A DNA stretch of 64,000 nt from Pseudarthrobacter siccitolerans (GCF_030823375.1 NZ_JAUSXB010000001.1:1240001-1304000); one strand, 5' to 3'. Positions 50,555-59,708 are shown, counted from the stretch's first letter. Numbers and translations: made by a program. The notes: generated by a model from the letters alone, not told the origin.

Positions 50555-50620
50555 CCCAACTAAGTAGCGCTAACTGTCGTTTTGACGGTCCAAAACGACA
50601 CTTAGCGCTACTCAGTTGGG
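50555..50620. repeat. 66-bp near-perfect inverted repeat (30-bp arms)
   Basis: Arms 50555-50584 and 50591-50620 match at 28 of 30 positions (mismatches at arm positions 8 and 20) around a 6-nt loop ACGGTC. The arm carries a nested AGCGCT palindrome (50567-50572 region) and a CGTTTTG end. It starts 1 bp after the stop of the glycosidase gene and ends 21 bp before the start of the AroE-like gene. It could act as a terminator or be a miniature repeat (MITE/REP-like); there is no adjacent transposase. Confidence 0.85.
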
Positions 50621-50621
50621 G

Positions 50622-52367
50622 TCAGGGGCAGCCGGTGCCGGCCGGGAAGTTTCCGACGGCGGCAGGCAGCTTTCCGGGGGCGGTCGCCTTCCCGGCGAGG
50701 ACGGCAGCGAGGGCGTCGAAAGCGGCCTGGCTGCGGCCGTACAGGGCTACTTTGACGGGCGCGCTGGCATCCTGCAGCGTCCACGGCGCGTCGAGGGCGA
50801 CGGCGATCTCCCCTCCGGCGGCGCGGCCACCGTACCCAACGAGGCTGACCACGGGTCCGGAACCGACGGCGAGTCCGGCACGGGCGGCCGCAGCCGAGAA
50901 ACGTTCCCTGTCCGCCGGGCTGCCCCCTGTCACCTGTACCCCGCCGGGCGTAAGGGGTCCGCTGCAGGGGCCGGAAAGAACCGTCACCGCGGCGGCCGAA
51001 ACCTTGGCGGAGAGCGCAGCCCCGCTTCCGGCCGGGGCGCCTGTGGGCGTCCCCGCTCTGGCTGCTGTCCGGGCACGCCAGGTCATCATGGTTGCCACGC
51101 GCAGGGCGGCTTCGTCGAGCCGGGCGGCAGGGAGGGCGCCGGAGGTTACGGCATCAACGATCGCAGCGTGGGCCTGCTGGACATCAGCAGGCATGAGCAG
51201 AAGGTCGGCGCCCGCGGCCAGGGCCTTCACGGCGGCCGACCCTGCCGGATACTGCTTGCTCACCGCTCCCATATTCAGGGCGTCAGTCACGGCGACCCCC
51301 TTGAAACCGAGTCCCCGCAGTGCGGCATAAGTGGGGGCAGAAAGCGACGCCGGCACCCCCGGTTCCAGCGCAGCCACGGCGATGTGGCCGGTCATCACCA
51401 TGGGCGCGCCAGCCGCGACGGCCGCCTCGAAGGGCTTCCAGTCCCGCGCCTGGAGTTCCGCCACGCTGGCCGGCTGCGAGGGAAGGCTCAGGTGCGAATC
51501 AGCGGTCACGGACCCATGCCCTGGGAAATGCTTGACGACGGGCAGGACCCCCGCGCCCAGCATGCCCTGGGCGAACGCCACACTGAGACCGGCGGCAGCG
51601 CCCGGGTCACCGGACATGGAGCGGGCGCCGATGGTGGGGTCCTTTGGGCCGACGGTCACGTCGGCGTCCGGCGCGAAATCCATATTGAAGCCCAGCGGCA
51701 CCAGCTCACCGGCCAGCCCCTGCCCGGCCTCACGCGCCAGGGGGCCGCTACCGGCAGCACCGTAACTCATAGGCGCCGGCCATTCCGTCAGCGGCGCCCC
51801 CAGGCGGGCCACCATCCCGCCTTCCTGGTCCACTCCGACGATCCCGGGCCACGGCCTGCCGTCCGCCCTCGTAGCCTGGGCGAGCCGCTGGTTGACCGCG
51901 GTCATGGCGGTAAGGTCCACCTTTCCCTGCGGATCCAGCGGGATGTTGTCGCCCATGATGATGGAACCAGCCAGGTGGAGGCGTTCGACGACGGCGGCAT
52001 GGGCGGCGGGGTTTGTGCCGGTGAAGAAGGGAAGCAGGACCTGTCCCGCCTTTTGTTCAGGCGACATCGCAGCAACCACCGTGGCAGCGGCGTCCTGGTC
52101 CCGCTGCTGCGGGCCCCACCCCAGCTCACGAGCGCCAGGGTCCGGCGTGGCAGAAGGTGACGGGGAAGGAGTGCCAGGTGCCGGCGTCGTCCGCGGTGAA
52201 GCGGAAGGTGGGGCGGGCGTGGCCGGTGCCTGCGCGGGGACAGGTGCCGGGGCGGGGACAGGTGCCGGGGCGGTGCTGCAGGATGCGAGTGCCACTGCAG
52301 CGGTGGCTGCAGCCAGGACGGGGAAGGATTTGTGAAAACTGTCACGCAGGCGTTGGAACGGGACCAT
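50622..52367 (-). CDS. Glycoside hydrolase family 3 lipoprotein, beta-N-acetylglucosaminidase type (NagZ-like)
   Basis: A 581-residue secreted enzyme. A signal with lipobox VALASC (about residue 30), then a ~50-residue Pro/Ala/Ser/Thr linker to the cell surface, then the GH3 N domain: GVDQEGGMVARLG, GFNMDFAPDADV, the NagZ active-site loop VVKHFPGHGSVTADSH, and nucleophile AVTDALNMGAV. The C-terminal ~120 residues form a second small domain. Likely substrate is peptidoglycan or chitin-derived GlcNAc. ATG 52367 with TAGCAT 7 nt upstream; TTG 52370 is one codon earlier. Confidence 0.9.
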   Translation of the reverse strand: MVPFQRLRDSFHKSFPVLAAATAAVALASCSTAPAPVPAPAPVPAQAPATPAPPSASPRTTPAPGTPSPSPSATPDPGARELGWGPQQRDQDAAATVVAAMSPEQKAGQVLLPFFTGTNPAAHAAVVERLHLAGSIIMGDNIPLDPQGKVDLTAMTAVNQRLAQATRADGRPWPGIVGVDQEGGMVARLGAPLTEWPAPMSYGAAGSGPLAREAGQGLAGELVPLGFNMDFAPDADVTVGPKDPTIGARSMSGDPGAAAGLSVAFAQGMLGAGVLPVVKHFPGHGSVTADSHLSLPSQPASVAELQARDWKPFEAAVAAGAPMVMTGHIAVAALEPGVPASLSAPTYAALRGLGFKGVAVTDALNMGAVSKQYPAGSAAVKALAAGADLLLMPADVQQAHAAIVDAVTSGALPAARLDEAALRVATMMTWRARTAARAGTPTGAPAGSGAALSAKVSAAAVTVLSGPCSGPLTPGGVQVTGGSPADRERFSAAAARAGLAVGSGPVVSLVGYGGRAAGGEIAVALDAPWTLQDASAPVKVALYGRSQAAFDALAAVLAGKATAPGKLPAAVGNFPAGTGCP

Positions 52368-52470
52368 CAATACGATGCTACCCCTGCACTAGACTTGATC
52401 CATCCGTGCGCCTGCCAGCAGCAGCATGCCAGCGGCGTGCTCAGCGGCAAACCGGACAGTGAGGATACGC

Positions 52471-53622
52471 GTGAAGATTGACTTCGCTTCATCGAGGCAA
52501 TCGACCCTCGGTGTGGAATGGGAGCTCGCGCTGGTGGACGGGCAAACCGGTGAACTCGCCTCCGTTGCCAACCAGGTGCTGCGCGGGGTTGCCTCCCGGC
52601 ACCCGGAGCTGAACGAGGATGACGAGCACCCGCACATCAAGCAGGAACTGCTGCTGAACACCGTTGAGCTGGTCACCGGCATCTGCGAAACCGCCGGCGA
52701 AGCCAAGGAGGACCTCAGCCGGTCCCTCGCGGCGGTCCGTGAAATCACCGACCCCATGGGCGTGGAACTCTTTTGCGCCGGCAGCCATCCGTTCAGCCCG
52801 CCCCAGCTGCAGCCGGTCACGGACAAGGCCCGGTACGCCAAACTCATTGACCGCACCCAGTGGTGGGGCCGCCAGATGGTCATCTACGGCGTGCACGTGC
52901 ACGTGGGGCTGGACCGGCGCGAGAAGGCACTTCCCGTGCTGGACGGGCTGGTCAACTACTTCCCGCACTTCCAGGCGCTCTCGGCGTCCAGCCCGTTCTG
53001 GGGCGGCGAGGACACCGGCTACGCATCCCACCGGGCCCTGATGTTCCAGCAGCTGCCCACCGCCGGCCTGCCTTTCCAGTTCGGCTCCTGGGAAGAATAC
53101 GAATCCTATGTGCAAGACATGTTCACCACCGGAGTGATTGATACCCTCTCGGAAATCCGCTGGGACATCCGGCCCGTACCGAATTTGGGCACCATAGAGA
53201 TGCGCATCTGCGACGGCCTGGCCACCCTCGAGGAAGTAGGCGCCATCGCGGCCCTGACCCAGTGCCTGGTGGATGAGTTCTCCACCACCCTCGACAACGG
53301 CGGGACCATCCCCACCATGCCGCCCTGGCACATACAGGAGAACAAGTGGCGGGCCGCGCGCTACGGCATGGACGCCATCATCATCCTGGACGCGGCCGGC
53401 AAGGAGCAGCTGGTCACGGACCACCTGCTCGAAACCCTGAACCGCCTTGAGCCGGTGGCCGCGAAGCTGGGCTGCCCGGATGAGCTGGCCGACGTCGAAA
53501 AGATCATCCGCCGCGGTGCGGGGTACCAGCGCCAGCGCCGGGTGGCCGAGGAGCACGGCGGGGACCTCCAGGCCGTGGTGCTGGACCTGGTCAAGCAGAT
53601 GCGGAACGGCCCCACCGCCTGA
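52471..53622 (+). CDS. YbdK-type carboxylate-amine ligase (glutamate-cysteine ligase family 2)
   Basis: A 383-residue ATP-grasp-like GCS2 enzyme. LGVEWELALVDGQTG near the start, GVHVHVGLDRREKALPVLDG (catalytic metal-binding region), RWDIRPVPNLGTIEMRICDG and ENKWRAARYGMDA near the end are typical. It joins glutamate or a related acid to an amine; the exact amine is unknown, and YbdK proteins have weak gamma-glutamylcysteine activity. I start at GTG 52471, with GAGGA 6-8 nt upstream; the frame continues 45 nt upstream without support. Mycothiol producers do not need glutathione, so the product is open. Confidence 0.88.
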   Translation: MKIDFASSRQSTLGVEWELALVDGQTGELASVANQVLRGVASRHPELNEDDEHPHIKQELLLNTVELVTGICETAGEAKEDLSRSLAAVREITDPMGVELFCAGSHPFSPPQLQPVTDKARYAKLIDRTQWWGRQMVIYGVHVHVGLDRREKALPVLDGLVNYFPHFQALSASSPFWGGEDTGYASHRALMFQQLPTAGLPFQFGSWEEYESYVQDMFTTGVIDTLSEIRWDIRPVPNLGTIEMRICDGLATLEEVGAIAALTQCLVDEFSTTLDNGGTIPTMPPWHIQENKWRAARYGMDAIIILDAAGKEQLVTDHLLETLNRLEPVAAKLGCPDELADVEKIIRRGAGYQRQRRVAEEHGGDLQAVVLDLVKQMRNGPTA

Positions 53623-53681
53623 TTTTGCGGCCGCACTAGGGCCGGAGTTCAGCAAGAAAAGGGCAAAACCTGCCGTAGTTG

Positions 53682-54080
53682 CTAGGAATCCAGCCCCATG
53701 TCCGTCAGCTCCTCACCCAGAACCAGTTCCAGTGTAGAAATTTGCATGTCATCCAGATGTTCTTGCATCCGCGCGATCATTGCCGGGAAATCCGGCCGGG
53801 ACCTGAACTCATCGATAGCTTCCCGGCTCTCCCAGACGGCGTAGCTGAGATAGCTCCCTGGCTGCTTGAGATCGCGAAGTAACCGTGGACGTTGAAGAAG
53901 GCCACGAATTGGAGGATCCACATCCTTTACGCCCGATTCCGCGAACGCCGTTGCGAACGCCTCCTCGTGACCCGGTTTCACTGACCAGCGGCCGGAGGTA
54001 TAGAACCTTCCTACGACAACACCGCGGCCGAGAGCTGGCACATCGGACTGCAGAGGCAGGTCATCGCTCGTCGCAGTCAT
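53682..54080 (-). CDS. ABM-domain (antibiotic biosynthesis monooxygenase-like) protein
   Basis: A 132-residue protein whose second half fits the dimeric alpha+beta barrel ABM fold: VVGRFYTSGRWSVKPGHEEA, then GSYLSYAVWESREAIDEFRS. ABM proteins include quinol and heme-degrading monooxygenases; no catalytic assignment can be made. I start at ATG 54080, with AAGGAG 6 nt upstream. Its codon use is visibly less G+C-rich than surrounding genes (see findings), suggesting a separate origin. Confidence 0.78.
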   Translation of the reverse strand: MTATSDDLPLQSDVPALGRGVVVGRFYTSGRWSVKPGHEEAFATAFAESGVKDVDPPIRGLLQRPRLLRDLKQPGSYLSYAVWESREAIDEFRSRPDFPAMIARMQEHLDDMQISTLELVLGEELTDMGLDS

Positions 54081-54270
54081 CAACTGCTCCTTCTACTTTG
54101 TCAAAGGGATACCGGCAGCGAGCCACCCGGGAACTCACTGGGTTCGTCTCATCAGGATCCTCTGCCATGGACGGAATATACGCCCCCAGAGGCACTGGAA
54201 CCAGAGGATTTCTGAGTTCCCCAGCCCATCCGTGATGCCCGTGACGCAATGCCTCCTTGACGAAAAACAA
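54061..54270 (-). CDS. Possible small protein upstream of the ABM gene
   Basis: A 69-codon frame beginning at TTG 54270, overlapping the start of the ABM gene by 20 bp. The translation (GELRNPLVPVPLGAYIPSMA... VARCRYPFDKVEG) looks protein-like, with coherent hydrophobic spacing, but I recognise no family, and the start has no ribosome-binding site. It shares the low-G+C character of its neighbour. Coding status is uncertain. Confidence 0.35.
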   Translation of the reverse strand: MFFVKEALRHGHHGWAGELRNPLVPVPLGAYIPSMAEDPDETNPVSSRVARCRYPFDKVEGAVDDCDER

Positions 54271-54304
54271 GGGAGGTCCCGCTGCCCCTCCTCCCCGGGC
54301 AGGG

Positions 54305-55393
54305 TCAGGCGGGGAGGGACACCGCTGTGACCGGCATGGATGAGTCCGGGGCGAAGCCGATTCCGCTCGGTGCCACTCCTGCCATCACCAGCTGCGCACC
54401 CAGTGCCGCCACCATCGCCCCGTTGTCCGTGCAAAGGTCCAGCGGCGGCACGTGCAGCCTGATTCCGGCCGAAGCACAGCGCTGTCCGGTCAGCTCACGG
54501 AGCCTCGAGTTTGCCGCCACGCCGCCACCCAGCAGCACATTCGTGATCCCATGCTCGCGGCACGCCAGCACGGTCTTGGCGGAGATGACGTCCACCACGG
54601 CTTCCTGGAAAGCGGCTGCGATGTCGGCGACCGGAACCTCCTGGCCGCGCGCCTCGAACTGCTCCACGCACCTCGCCACCGCCGTCTTGAGTCCGCTGAA
54701 GGACCAGTCGTAGCGGTGCGGGCCGCGTTCCTCGGCGGTGCCCATGTACTTGGGCTGGCTGAGGCCGCGGGGGAAGCGGATGGCCTTGGGGTTGCCGGTC
54801 CGGGCCATCTTGTCGATGGCGGGCCCGCCCGGGTAGCCGAGGCCGAGGATACGGGCCACCTTGTCGTAGGCTTCGCCGGCGGCGTCGTCGATGGTGGAGC
54901 CGAGGAGGACCACGTCGTCGGTGATGCTGTTGATTTTCAGGATTTCGGTGTGCCCGCCGGAGACCAGCAGGGCTCCGAGGTTTTCGGGCAGCTCAGGCGC
55001 CTGCCCTTCCTTGCCGTCGAGCAGGCCCACCCCCACGTGCGCGACGAGATGGTTGATGGCATAGAGCGGCTTTCCGGTGGCCACGGCGAGCGCCTTGGCG
55101 GCGCAGACGCCAACCATGAGGGCCCCGGCAAGGCCGGGGCCGGACGTGACGGCGATGGCGTCCACCTCGTCGAGGGTTACGCCGGCATCGGCGAGCGCCT
55201 GCTCAAGGGTGGGCACGAACGCATCCAGGTGCGCCCGGGACGCGATCTCGGGGATGACTCCGCCGAACCGGACATGCTCGTCCATGGAAGAGGACACCGT
55301 GTTGGTCAGGAGGGTGGTCCCCCGGACAATGCCCACGCCGGTTTCGTCGCAGGACGATTCGATGCCGAGCACCAATGGCTGCACGCGGTTCAT
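54305..55393 (-). CDS. tsaD: tRNA A37 N6-threonylcarbamoyltransferase
   Basis: A 362-residue ASKHA-fold enzyme that transfers threonylcarbamoyl to A37 of tRNAs reading ANN codons. Metal-binding H115 and H119 in [43 protein letters not shown], and C-terminal [11 protein letters not shown] are family signatures. Last gene of alr-tsaE-tsaB-rimI-tsaD; it overlaps rimI by 4 bp. Full length, typical actinobacterial order (as Rv3419c-Rv3423c). Confidence 0.97.
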   Translation of the reverse strand: MNRVQPLVLGIESSCDETGVGIVRGTTLLTNTVSSSMDEHVRFGGVIPEIASRAHLDAFVPTLEQALADAGVTLDEVDAIAVTSGPGLAGALMVGVCAAKALAVATGKPLYAINHLVAHVGVGLLDGKEGQAPELPENLGALLVSGGHTEILKINSITDDVVLLGSTIDDAAGEAYDKVARILGLGYPGGPAIDKMARTGNPKAIRFPRGLSQPKYMGTAEERGPHRYDWSFSGLKTAVARCVEQFEARGQEVPVADIAAAFQEAVVDVISAKTVLACREHGITNVLLGGGVAANSRLRELTGQRCASAGIRLHVPPLDLCTDNGAMVAALGAQLVMAGVAPSGIGFAPDSSMPVTAVSLPA

Positions 55394-55929
55394 GGCTGGC
55401 CTGCTTCCGGTGATGTGTGGTTTCCCGTTTCCTGTCCGGCTTCCGGGCCGGCGGGGCCGGTCAGCGGGAGCCGCATGATGAGGGCGTCAACGCCATCGCG
55501 GTAGTAGCGGGGGCGGACGTGGATCTGTTCGAAGCCGAAGCGCAGGTACAGCTGCTGGGCCCGCGGGTTGTCAGCGCGGACCTCCAGCAGAAGATCGGCG
55601 GCGTACCTGCGGCGCGCCTCCTCGATAAGCCGGGTCAGCAGCGTGGTGCCGATCCCCCGCCCCTCATATTCAGGCACGACGGCGATGGTCTGCACGTCCG
55701 CGATGGGCTCAATGCACATCAGCCCGGCGTAGCCCACGATGCCGCCACTGCCCTCAGCCACGAGGTACCAGCGGGTTTCCGGCTGGGCCAGCTCGTCATA
55801 GAACATGTGCAGGGGCCAGGCATCCACGGGGAAAAGCCGCTGCTCCAGGACGCTGACGGCGATGACGTCGTCGGGAGTCATCTCCCGCACTAAAACGCCG
55901 TGGTTACTGATGTCCGGGGCGGTGCTCAC
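55390..55929 (-). CDS. rimI: Ribosomal-protein-alanine N-acetyltransferase
   Basis: A 179-residue GNAT enzyme predicted to acetylate the N-terminus of ribosomal protein S18 (and possibly other proteins). The GNAT acetyl-CoA loop is [19 protein letters not shown], followed by [20 protein letters not shown], and the RimI hallmark [14 protein letters not shown] near residue 34. It sits between tsaB and tsaD with 4-bp overlaps on both sides, a common RimI-Tsa cluster. Confidence 0.93.
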   Translation of the reverse strand: MSTAPDISNHGVLVREMTPDDVIAVSVLEQRLFPVDAWPLHMFYDELAQPETRWYLVAEGSGGIVGYAGLMCIEPIADVQTIAVVPEYEGRGIGTTLLTRLIEEARRRYAADLLLEVRADNPRAQQLYLRFGFEQIHVRPRYYRDGVDALIMRLPLTGPAGPEAGQETGNHTSPEAGQP

Positions 55930-56597
55930 AGTGCCCTCTTCCTGGGTCCCGGGACCTGGGCGTCGGATTCGCGCAGGTACAGGGGCGTGGAGTCCAGCAG
56001 TTCACCGCCTGCATCGAGCCGGGCCAGCGCGAACTGGCCCAGGTACAGGGCGTCCGGCTGTTCACGGGCGAATTCCGGGTCCGCCTTCAGGGTGTCTGCG
56101 TAGAGCCCGGCGCCGGCACCGTAGGCTGGAAGGTCCGGCAGGTCCGCGGCGAAGCTGACGTGCGGGCCGTCCTCCAATACTGGAAGCTGTCCTTCCGGCA
56201 GGCTGTAGCGGGCCCAGTAGACCTCTTTGCGCCGCGCGTCCGTGACCACCAGGAATTCCGGGGCGGCGGCGGTGGATTCCGCCACTTCCAGGGCCACGGC
56301 GTCCAGGCTCATCAGCCCGTACAGGGGCTTGCCCCAGACGAAGGAGAGAGTGCGCGCGGTGGCGATTCCGGACCGGAGTCCGGTGAACGGGCCCGGGCCG
56401 ACGCCGACCACCAGGGCATCGATGTCAGCTCCGCCCACGCCGGCCTCAAGGAGCAGTTGTTCAATGCCGGGAGCAAGGACCTCCGCGTGGCTGCGGGTGT
56501 CCTCGGTGGAGAAGCTGGCCACCACGCCTTCCAGTGCGTCATTCGAGACCAGTGCCGCGCTGGCCACGGCGGAGGTGTCGATGGCGAGGATGAGCAT
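55926..56597 (-). CDS. tsaB: tRNA threonylcarbamoyladenosine biosynthesis protein TsaB
   Basis: A 223-residue ASKHA-fold partner that assembles with TsaD and TsaE in t6A synthesis. LILAIDTSAVASAALVSND at the N-terminus, DALVVGVGPGPFTGLRSGIA (about 62-81) is the typical YeaZ motif and KPLYGLMSLDAVALE follows. It overlaps the tsaE stop by one base and rimI by 4 bp. Confidence 0.95.
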   Translation of the reverse strand: MLILAIDTSAVASAALVSNDALEGVVASFSTEDTRSHAEVLAPGIEQLLLEAGVGGADIDALVVGVGPGPFTGLRSGIATARTLSFVWGKPLYGLMSLDAVALEVAESTAAAPEFLVVTDARRKEVYWARYSLPEGQLPVLEDGPHVSFAADLPDLPAYGAGAGLYADTLKADPEFAREQPDALYLGQFALARLDAGGELLDSTPLYLRESDAQVPGPRKRAL

Positions 56598-57253
56598 CAG
56601 GATTTCCCTTCAAAGGTGGCCACCGGTTCCGGGACGCCGGGCCAGCGGGGCCCGTAGCCGCGCAGCACGATGGTCCGGGGCTCGTCGGTGTCCTCATTTT
56701 CGAAATCGAGCGTTCCGGTTGTTTCTCCGCTGCCCGCGCTCCCGCCCGGGCCGTAGCCACTCAGTCCGTTGGTCTGAAGTCCAGTTGCCTGAAGCCCAAT
56801 AGTCCTTTGCAGATCGATTTCCAGCCGGCTCTCGCTGAGGTGCTCCACCCGGTCGTGGCCCCATTCGACCACCGTTACGGATGAATCAAGGGTGTTCTCA
56901 AGGTCGATATCGTCGATTTCGGCTGCCGAGCCCAGGCGGTACGCGTCCACATGCACCAGGTCCGGTCCGCCGGGACGGGGCCCGTCCGGAAGGTTGGGGT
57001 GGATGCGGACCAGGACGAACGTGGGGGAAATGACGCCGGAACGGACACCCAGCCCCTCCCCCAGGCCCTGGGTGAAGGTCGTTTTCCCGGCACCCAACTC
57101 GCCGGAAAGCACCAGCAGGTCCCCGGCTTCCAGGACTCCTGCGAGCCGCACGCCGAGGTTATGTGTCTGTTCCGCCGTCGTCGCCGTTAACGTCTTTTCC
57201 CAGTTGGGCCGAACCTCGGCACTGTCCCCTGCCGGCTGGTTGGACGCGCTCAT
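56597..57253 (-). CDS. tsaE: tRNA threonylcarbamoyladenosine biosynthesis ATPase TsaE, with an unusual insert
   Basis: A 218-residue P-loop ATPase, longer than the usual ~155. Walker A is GELGAGKTTFTQGLGEGLG (about 51-69), with VHVDAYRLGSAAEIDDID and VTVVEWGHDRV as TsaE motifs. Residues ~150-190 form a Gly/Leu/Thr-rich insert with an imperfect repeat (GLQATGLQTNGLSGYG), then an acidic region. It overlaps tsaB by one base and the alr stop by 4 bp. Confidence 0.94.
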   Translation of the reverse strand: MSASNQPAGDSAEVRPNWEKTLTATTAEQTHNLGVRLAGVLEAGDLLVLSGELGAGKTTFTQGLGEGLGVRSGVISPTFVLVRIHPNLPDGPRPGGPDLVHVDAYRLGSAAEIDDIDLENTLDSSVTVVEWGHDRVEHLSESRLEIDLQRTIGLQATGLQTNGLSGYGPGGSAGSGETTGTLDFENEDTDEPRTIVLRGYGPRWPGVPEPVATFEGKS

Positions 57254-58467
57254 GCGGCCCCCTCCCTGCCATGGACGGCGGCGGATTCTTCGTTGATGAA
57301 GCGGCGCGGGACCCGGGGGCTGATCCGGGTCACGATCTCGTAGTTGATGGTCCCGGCGGCGCGCGCCCAGTCATCAGCCGTGGGACCGCCGTCGGCTCCG
57401 TCGCCGAACAGCTGCGCTTCCGCGCCCAGCAGGCCTGCACTCCCGGGTCCCACGTCGCCGAGGTCGATGACCATCTGGTCCATGGCGATGCGCCCCACCA
57501 CGGGGTAGGTCCTGCCGGCCACCCGGACCGGGCCGCTGGTGGCAACGCGCGGAATCCCGTCGGCGTAGCCCACCGGAATCAGGCCCAGGGTGCTGGGGCC
57601 GGCGGTGTGGTACCGGAGGCCATAGGACACGCCTTGCCCGTCCGGCACCTCCTTGCATTGGGAGATGACAGTCCGCAGTGTCATGGCCGGCCGCAGTCCC
57701 AGCTCGGCCGAGGTCTGGCCGGCGAAGGGCGACAACCCGTAAATGCCCAGGCCCACCCGGACCAGGTCAAAGTGGGTGTCGGGACGGGACAGCGTGGCCG
57801 GGGTGTTGGCCAGGTGCCGGACTTCGGGGTCCACCCCGGCGTCCTCGGCAACCGCCAGGACTTCCCGGAAGACGGCGAGCTGGTCATCAGTTTCAGGCCG
57901 CTCCGGCTCATCGGCGACTGCGAGATGCGAGAAGATTCCCACCACGCGCAGCAAGCCCTGGTCCTGGTATTCCATCGCTTCGCCCACCAGGTGGTCCCAG
58001 GTATCAAGCGTTGCGCCGTTGCGTCCCAGGCCGGTGTCAACCTTCAGGTGGATCCGCGCCGGACGCTCCTGTTCCCGGGCCGCCGCGACAATGCGGTCGA
58101 GCTCCCAGCCGGAGCATCCAATGTCGACGCCGGCCGCCACCGCGGCGCCGAAGTTGCTCTCCGTGGTGTGCAGCCAGGCGAGCAGCGGCGCGTCGATTCC
58201 GGCGGCCCGCAGGGCGAGTGCCTCGGAGATGTGCGCGACGCCCAGCCATGAAGCGCCAGCTTCAAGGGCCGCCCGGGCCACCGGGACGGCGCCGTGTCCG
58301 TAAGCATCAGCCTTGACCACGGCCATCACCTTCGCCGGGGACGCTGCCGCGGCCAGCCTTCGGACGTTGTGCCGGATGGCATCAAGGTCGATGACGGCGG
58401 ACCTTTCGTCGCGGGGGTCCTGCGCGGGCGCAGCGTTGAAATCACCGGTTGTAGCGGGGTAAGTCAC
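57250..58467 (-). CDS. alr: Alanine racemase
   Basis: A 405-residue PLP enzyme producing D-alanine for peptidoglycan. The PLP lysine is K52 in AVVKADAYGHGAVPVARAAL; the second catalytic residue Tyr is in QGVSYGLRYHTAGPSTLG, and IPVGYADGIPR and VVGRIAMDQMVIDL match the family. GTG 58467 is chosen because TAGAAT lies 7 nt upstream; the frame runs on to 59163 but that is antisense to the membrane protein gene. First gene of the five-gene t6A operon. Confidence 0.95.
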   Translation of the reverse strand: MTYPATTGDFNAAPAQDPRDERSAVIDLDAIRHNVRRLAAAASPAKVMAVVKADAYGHGAVPVARAALEAGASWLGVAHISEALALRAAGIDAPLLAWLHTTESNFGAAVAAGVDIGCSGWELDRIVAAAREQERPARIHLKVDTGLGRNGATLDTWDHLVGEAMEYQDQGLLRVVGIFSHLAVADEPERPETDDQLAVFREVLAVAEDAGVDPEVRHLANTPATLSRPDTHFDLVRVGLGIYGLSPFAGQTSAELGLRPAMTLRTVISQCKEVPDGQGVSYGLRYHTAGPSTLGLIPVGYADGIPRVATSGPVRVAGRTYPVVGRIAMDQMVIDLGDVGPGSAGLLGAEAQLFGDGADGGPTADDWARAAGTINYEIVTRISPRVPRRFINEESAAVHGREGAA

Positions 58468-58547
58468 CTTAGTGATTCTAGTGCTGGCGCTTCGGGCCGA
58501 ATAATCACGGCGGGCCGGGGCTCCGGAACGAGCACCCACAAAGCGGC

Positions 58548-59654
58548 CTATCGCAAGGCGGCTCCGATCTGCGGGACAGCTCCGGAACGTGCCGGACCCC
58601 AGGTGCTGAGGAGGGCAAGGCCTGCTGCTGCCGCCGCACTGAGCACCACCGCCCCCAGCCAGAGCGAGACGGGCCAGCGGATCCCGTCCACCAGCCCGAA
58701 GGCCACCAGCTGGCCTGTCCACACCAACGCCGCGAGTCCCGCTGCGACTGCCGGCAACCACCCGCTTAGCCAGGCTTTCGGCAACAAGGCCAGCAGGACA
58801 TCGGCCAGCACCGCCGCCACCGTGGCGCCGGCGGCTCCTGCGATCGTGATGGGCCGGAAACCAATCATCCCCGCAGGAAGCCAGGCGACGGTTGCCACCA
58901 GCATCGTGACGATCCCGCGGACGGGGCGGCCGGCCGCCGAGAGCGTAAAGAGAAAGGGAGCCACAATCAGCGCGGTGGTCAGCAGGTAACTCGCCAGGGT
59001 GACGATCACCGGCATCTCGGCCTGTATGCGGCCAGGGCTGCCGATCGGGATCGGGGTGAAGGAGGCCGTGGGCCCGGACCGGACGAAGGCCGAGCCGTAA
59101 ATGAGGAAGAACGCACCCAGCCCGGTCATCAGGACCACGGCCAGAAGCTCCGCCGTCGTCCATTCAAAGCTGCCGGCCCGGCTGGCCGAGCGTGCGCTCC
59201 GGACGGCAGTGCCCAGGATGAGGAAGAGGCTGAACCCCAGCAACAGGTGCGTCGGACTGACCAGGGCATCGAGGGAAATTTCGATCCCGAACGTTTCGTG
59301 CCATACCAGGTCCAAGCCGCCGGCAACGGCAAAAAGAACGACACCAACCACGGTCCCCCGGTAACCGGCCGGAATGGCCTGCGGGAGCGGCTGCCCGGGT
59401 GCCCGGTTCCGCCAGATCACCCAAGCGATCCACAGCGCCGTAACGGCCATGCCGGAATAGAGTGCGGCGTGCCAGGGCGTGAAGAACGTCTCCAACCCGG
59501 GAAGGTTCAAGTGCGCCCAGCCGTCCAGGAAAACGGCCAGCAGCAGCCACAGACCCAGCAACTGCGTCACCAGGTCGCGGAACCCGTCCGTCTTGAGGCC
59601 GCTGCGTGCTATGTCAATCATCGTCATCACCCCCGGACTGTTGCTGCCGCTCAT
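58548..59654 (-). CDS. Ten-helix membrane protein, unknown function
   Basis: A 368-residue protein with about ten hydrophobic helices (LVTQLLGLWLLLAVFLDGWA; WHAALYSGMAVTALWIAWVI; YRGTVVGVVLFAVAGGLDLV; and later ones). It carries HLNLPGLETFFTPWHA and FGIEISLDALVSPTHLLLGF, with His/Glu residues at membrane edges that might bind metal. No family recognised. The start is uncertain between ATG 59654 and ATG 59624 (MTMIDIARS), the latter after a G-rich stretch. Between the alr promoter region and the PfkB gene. Confidence 0.8.
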   Translation of the reverse strand: MSGSNSPGVMTMIDIARSGLKTDGFRDLVTQLLGLWLLLAVFLDGWAHLNLPGLETFFTPWHAALYSGMAVTALWIAWVIWRNRAPGQPLPQAIPAGYRGTVVGVVLFAVAGGLDLVWHETFGIEISLDALVSPTHLLLGFSLFLILGTAVRSARSASRAGSFEWTTAELLAVVLMTGLGAFFLIYGSAFVRSGPTASFTPIPIGSPGRIQAEMPVIVTLASYLLTTALIVAPFLFTLSAAGRPVRGIVTMLVATVAWLPAGMIGFRPITIAGAAGATVAAVLADVLLALLPKAWLSGWLPAVAAGLAALVWTGQLVAFGLVDGIRWPVSLWLGAVVLSAAAAAGLALLSTWGPARSGAVPQIGAALR

Positions 59655-59708
59655 CTACAGCTTGGCCCTCAATTCGTCCGGCCGCCAGAGTCCTCCGGGA
59701 CGCCGGTG

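Noticed and set aside
57250..59163. Alanine racemase with a 230-residue extension
   Set aside because: The extension is antisense to the membrane protein gene; the normal racemase start at 58467 has a -10 box 7 nt upstream.
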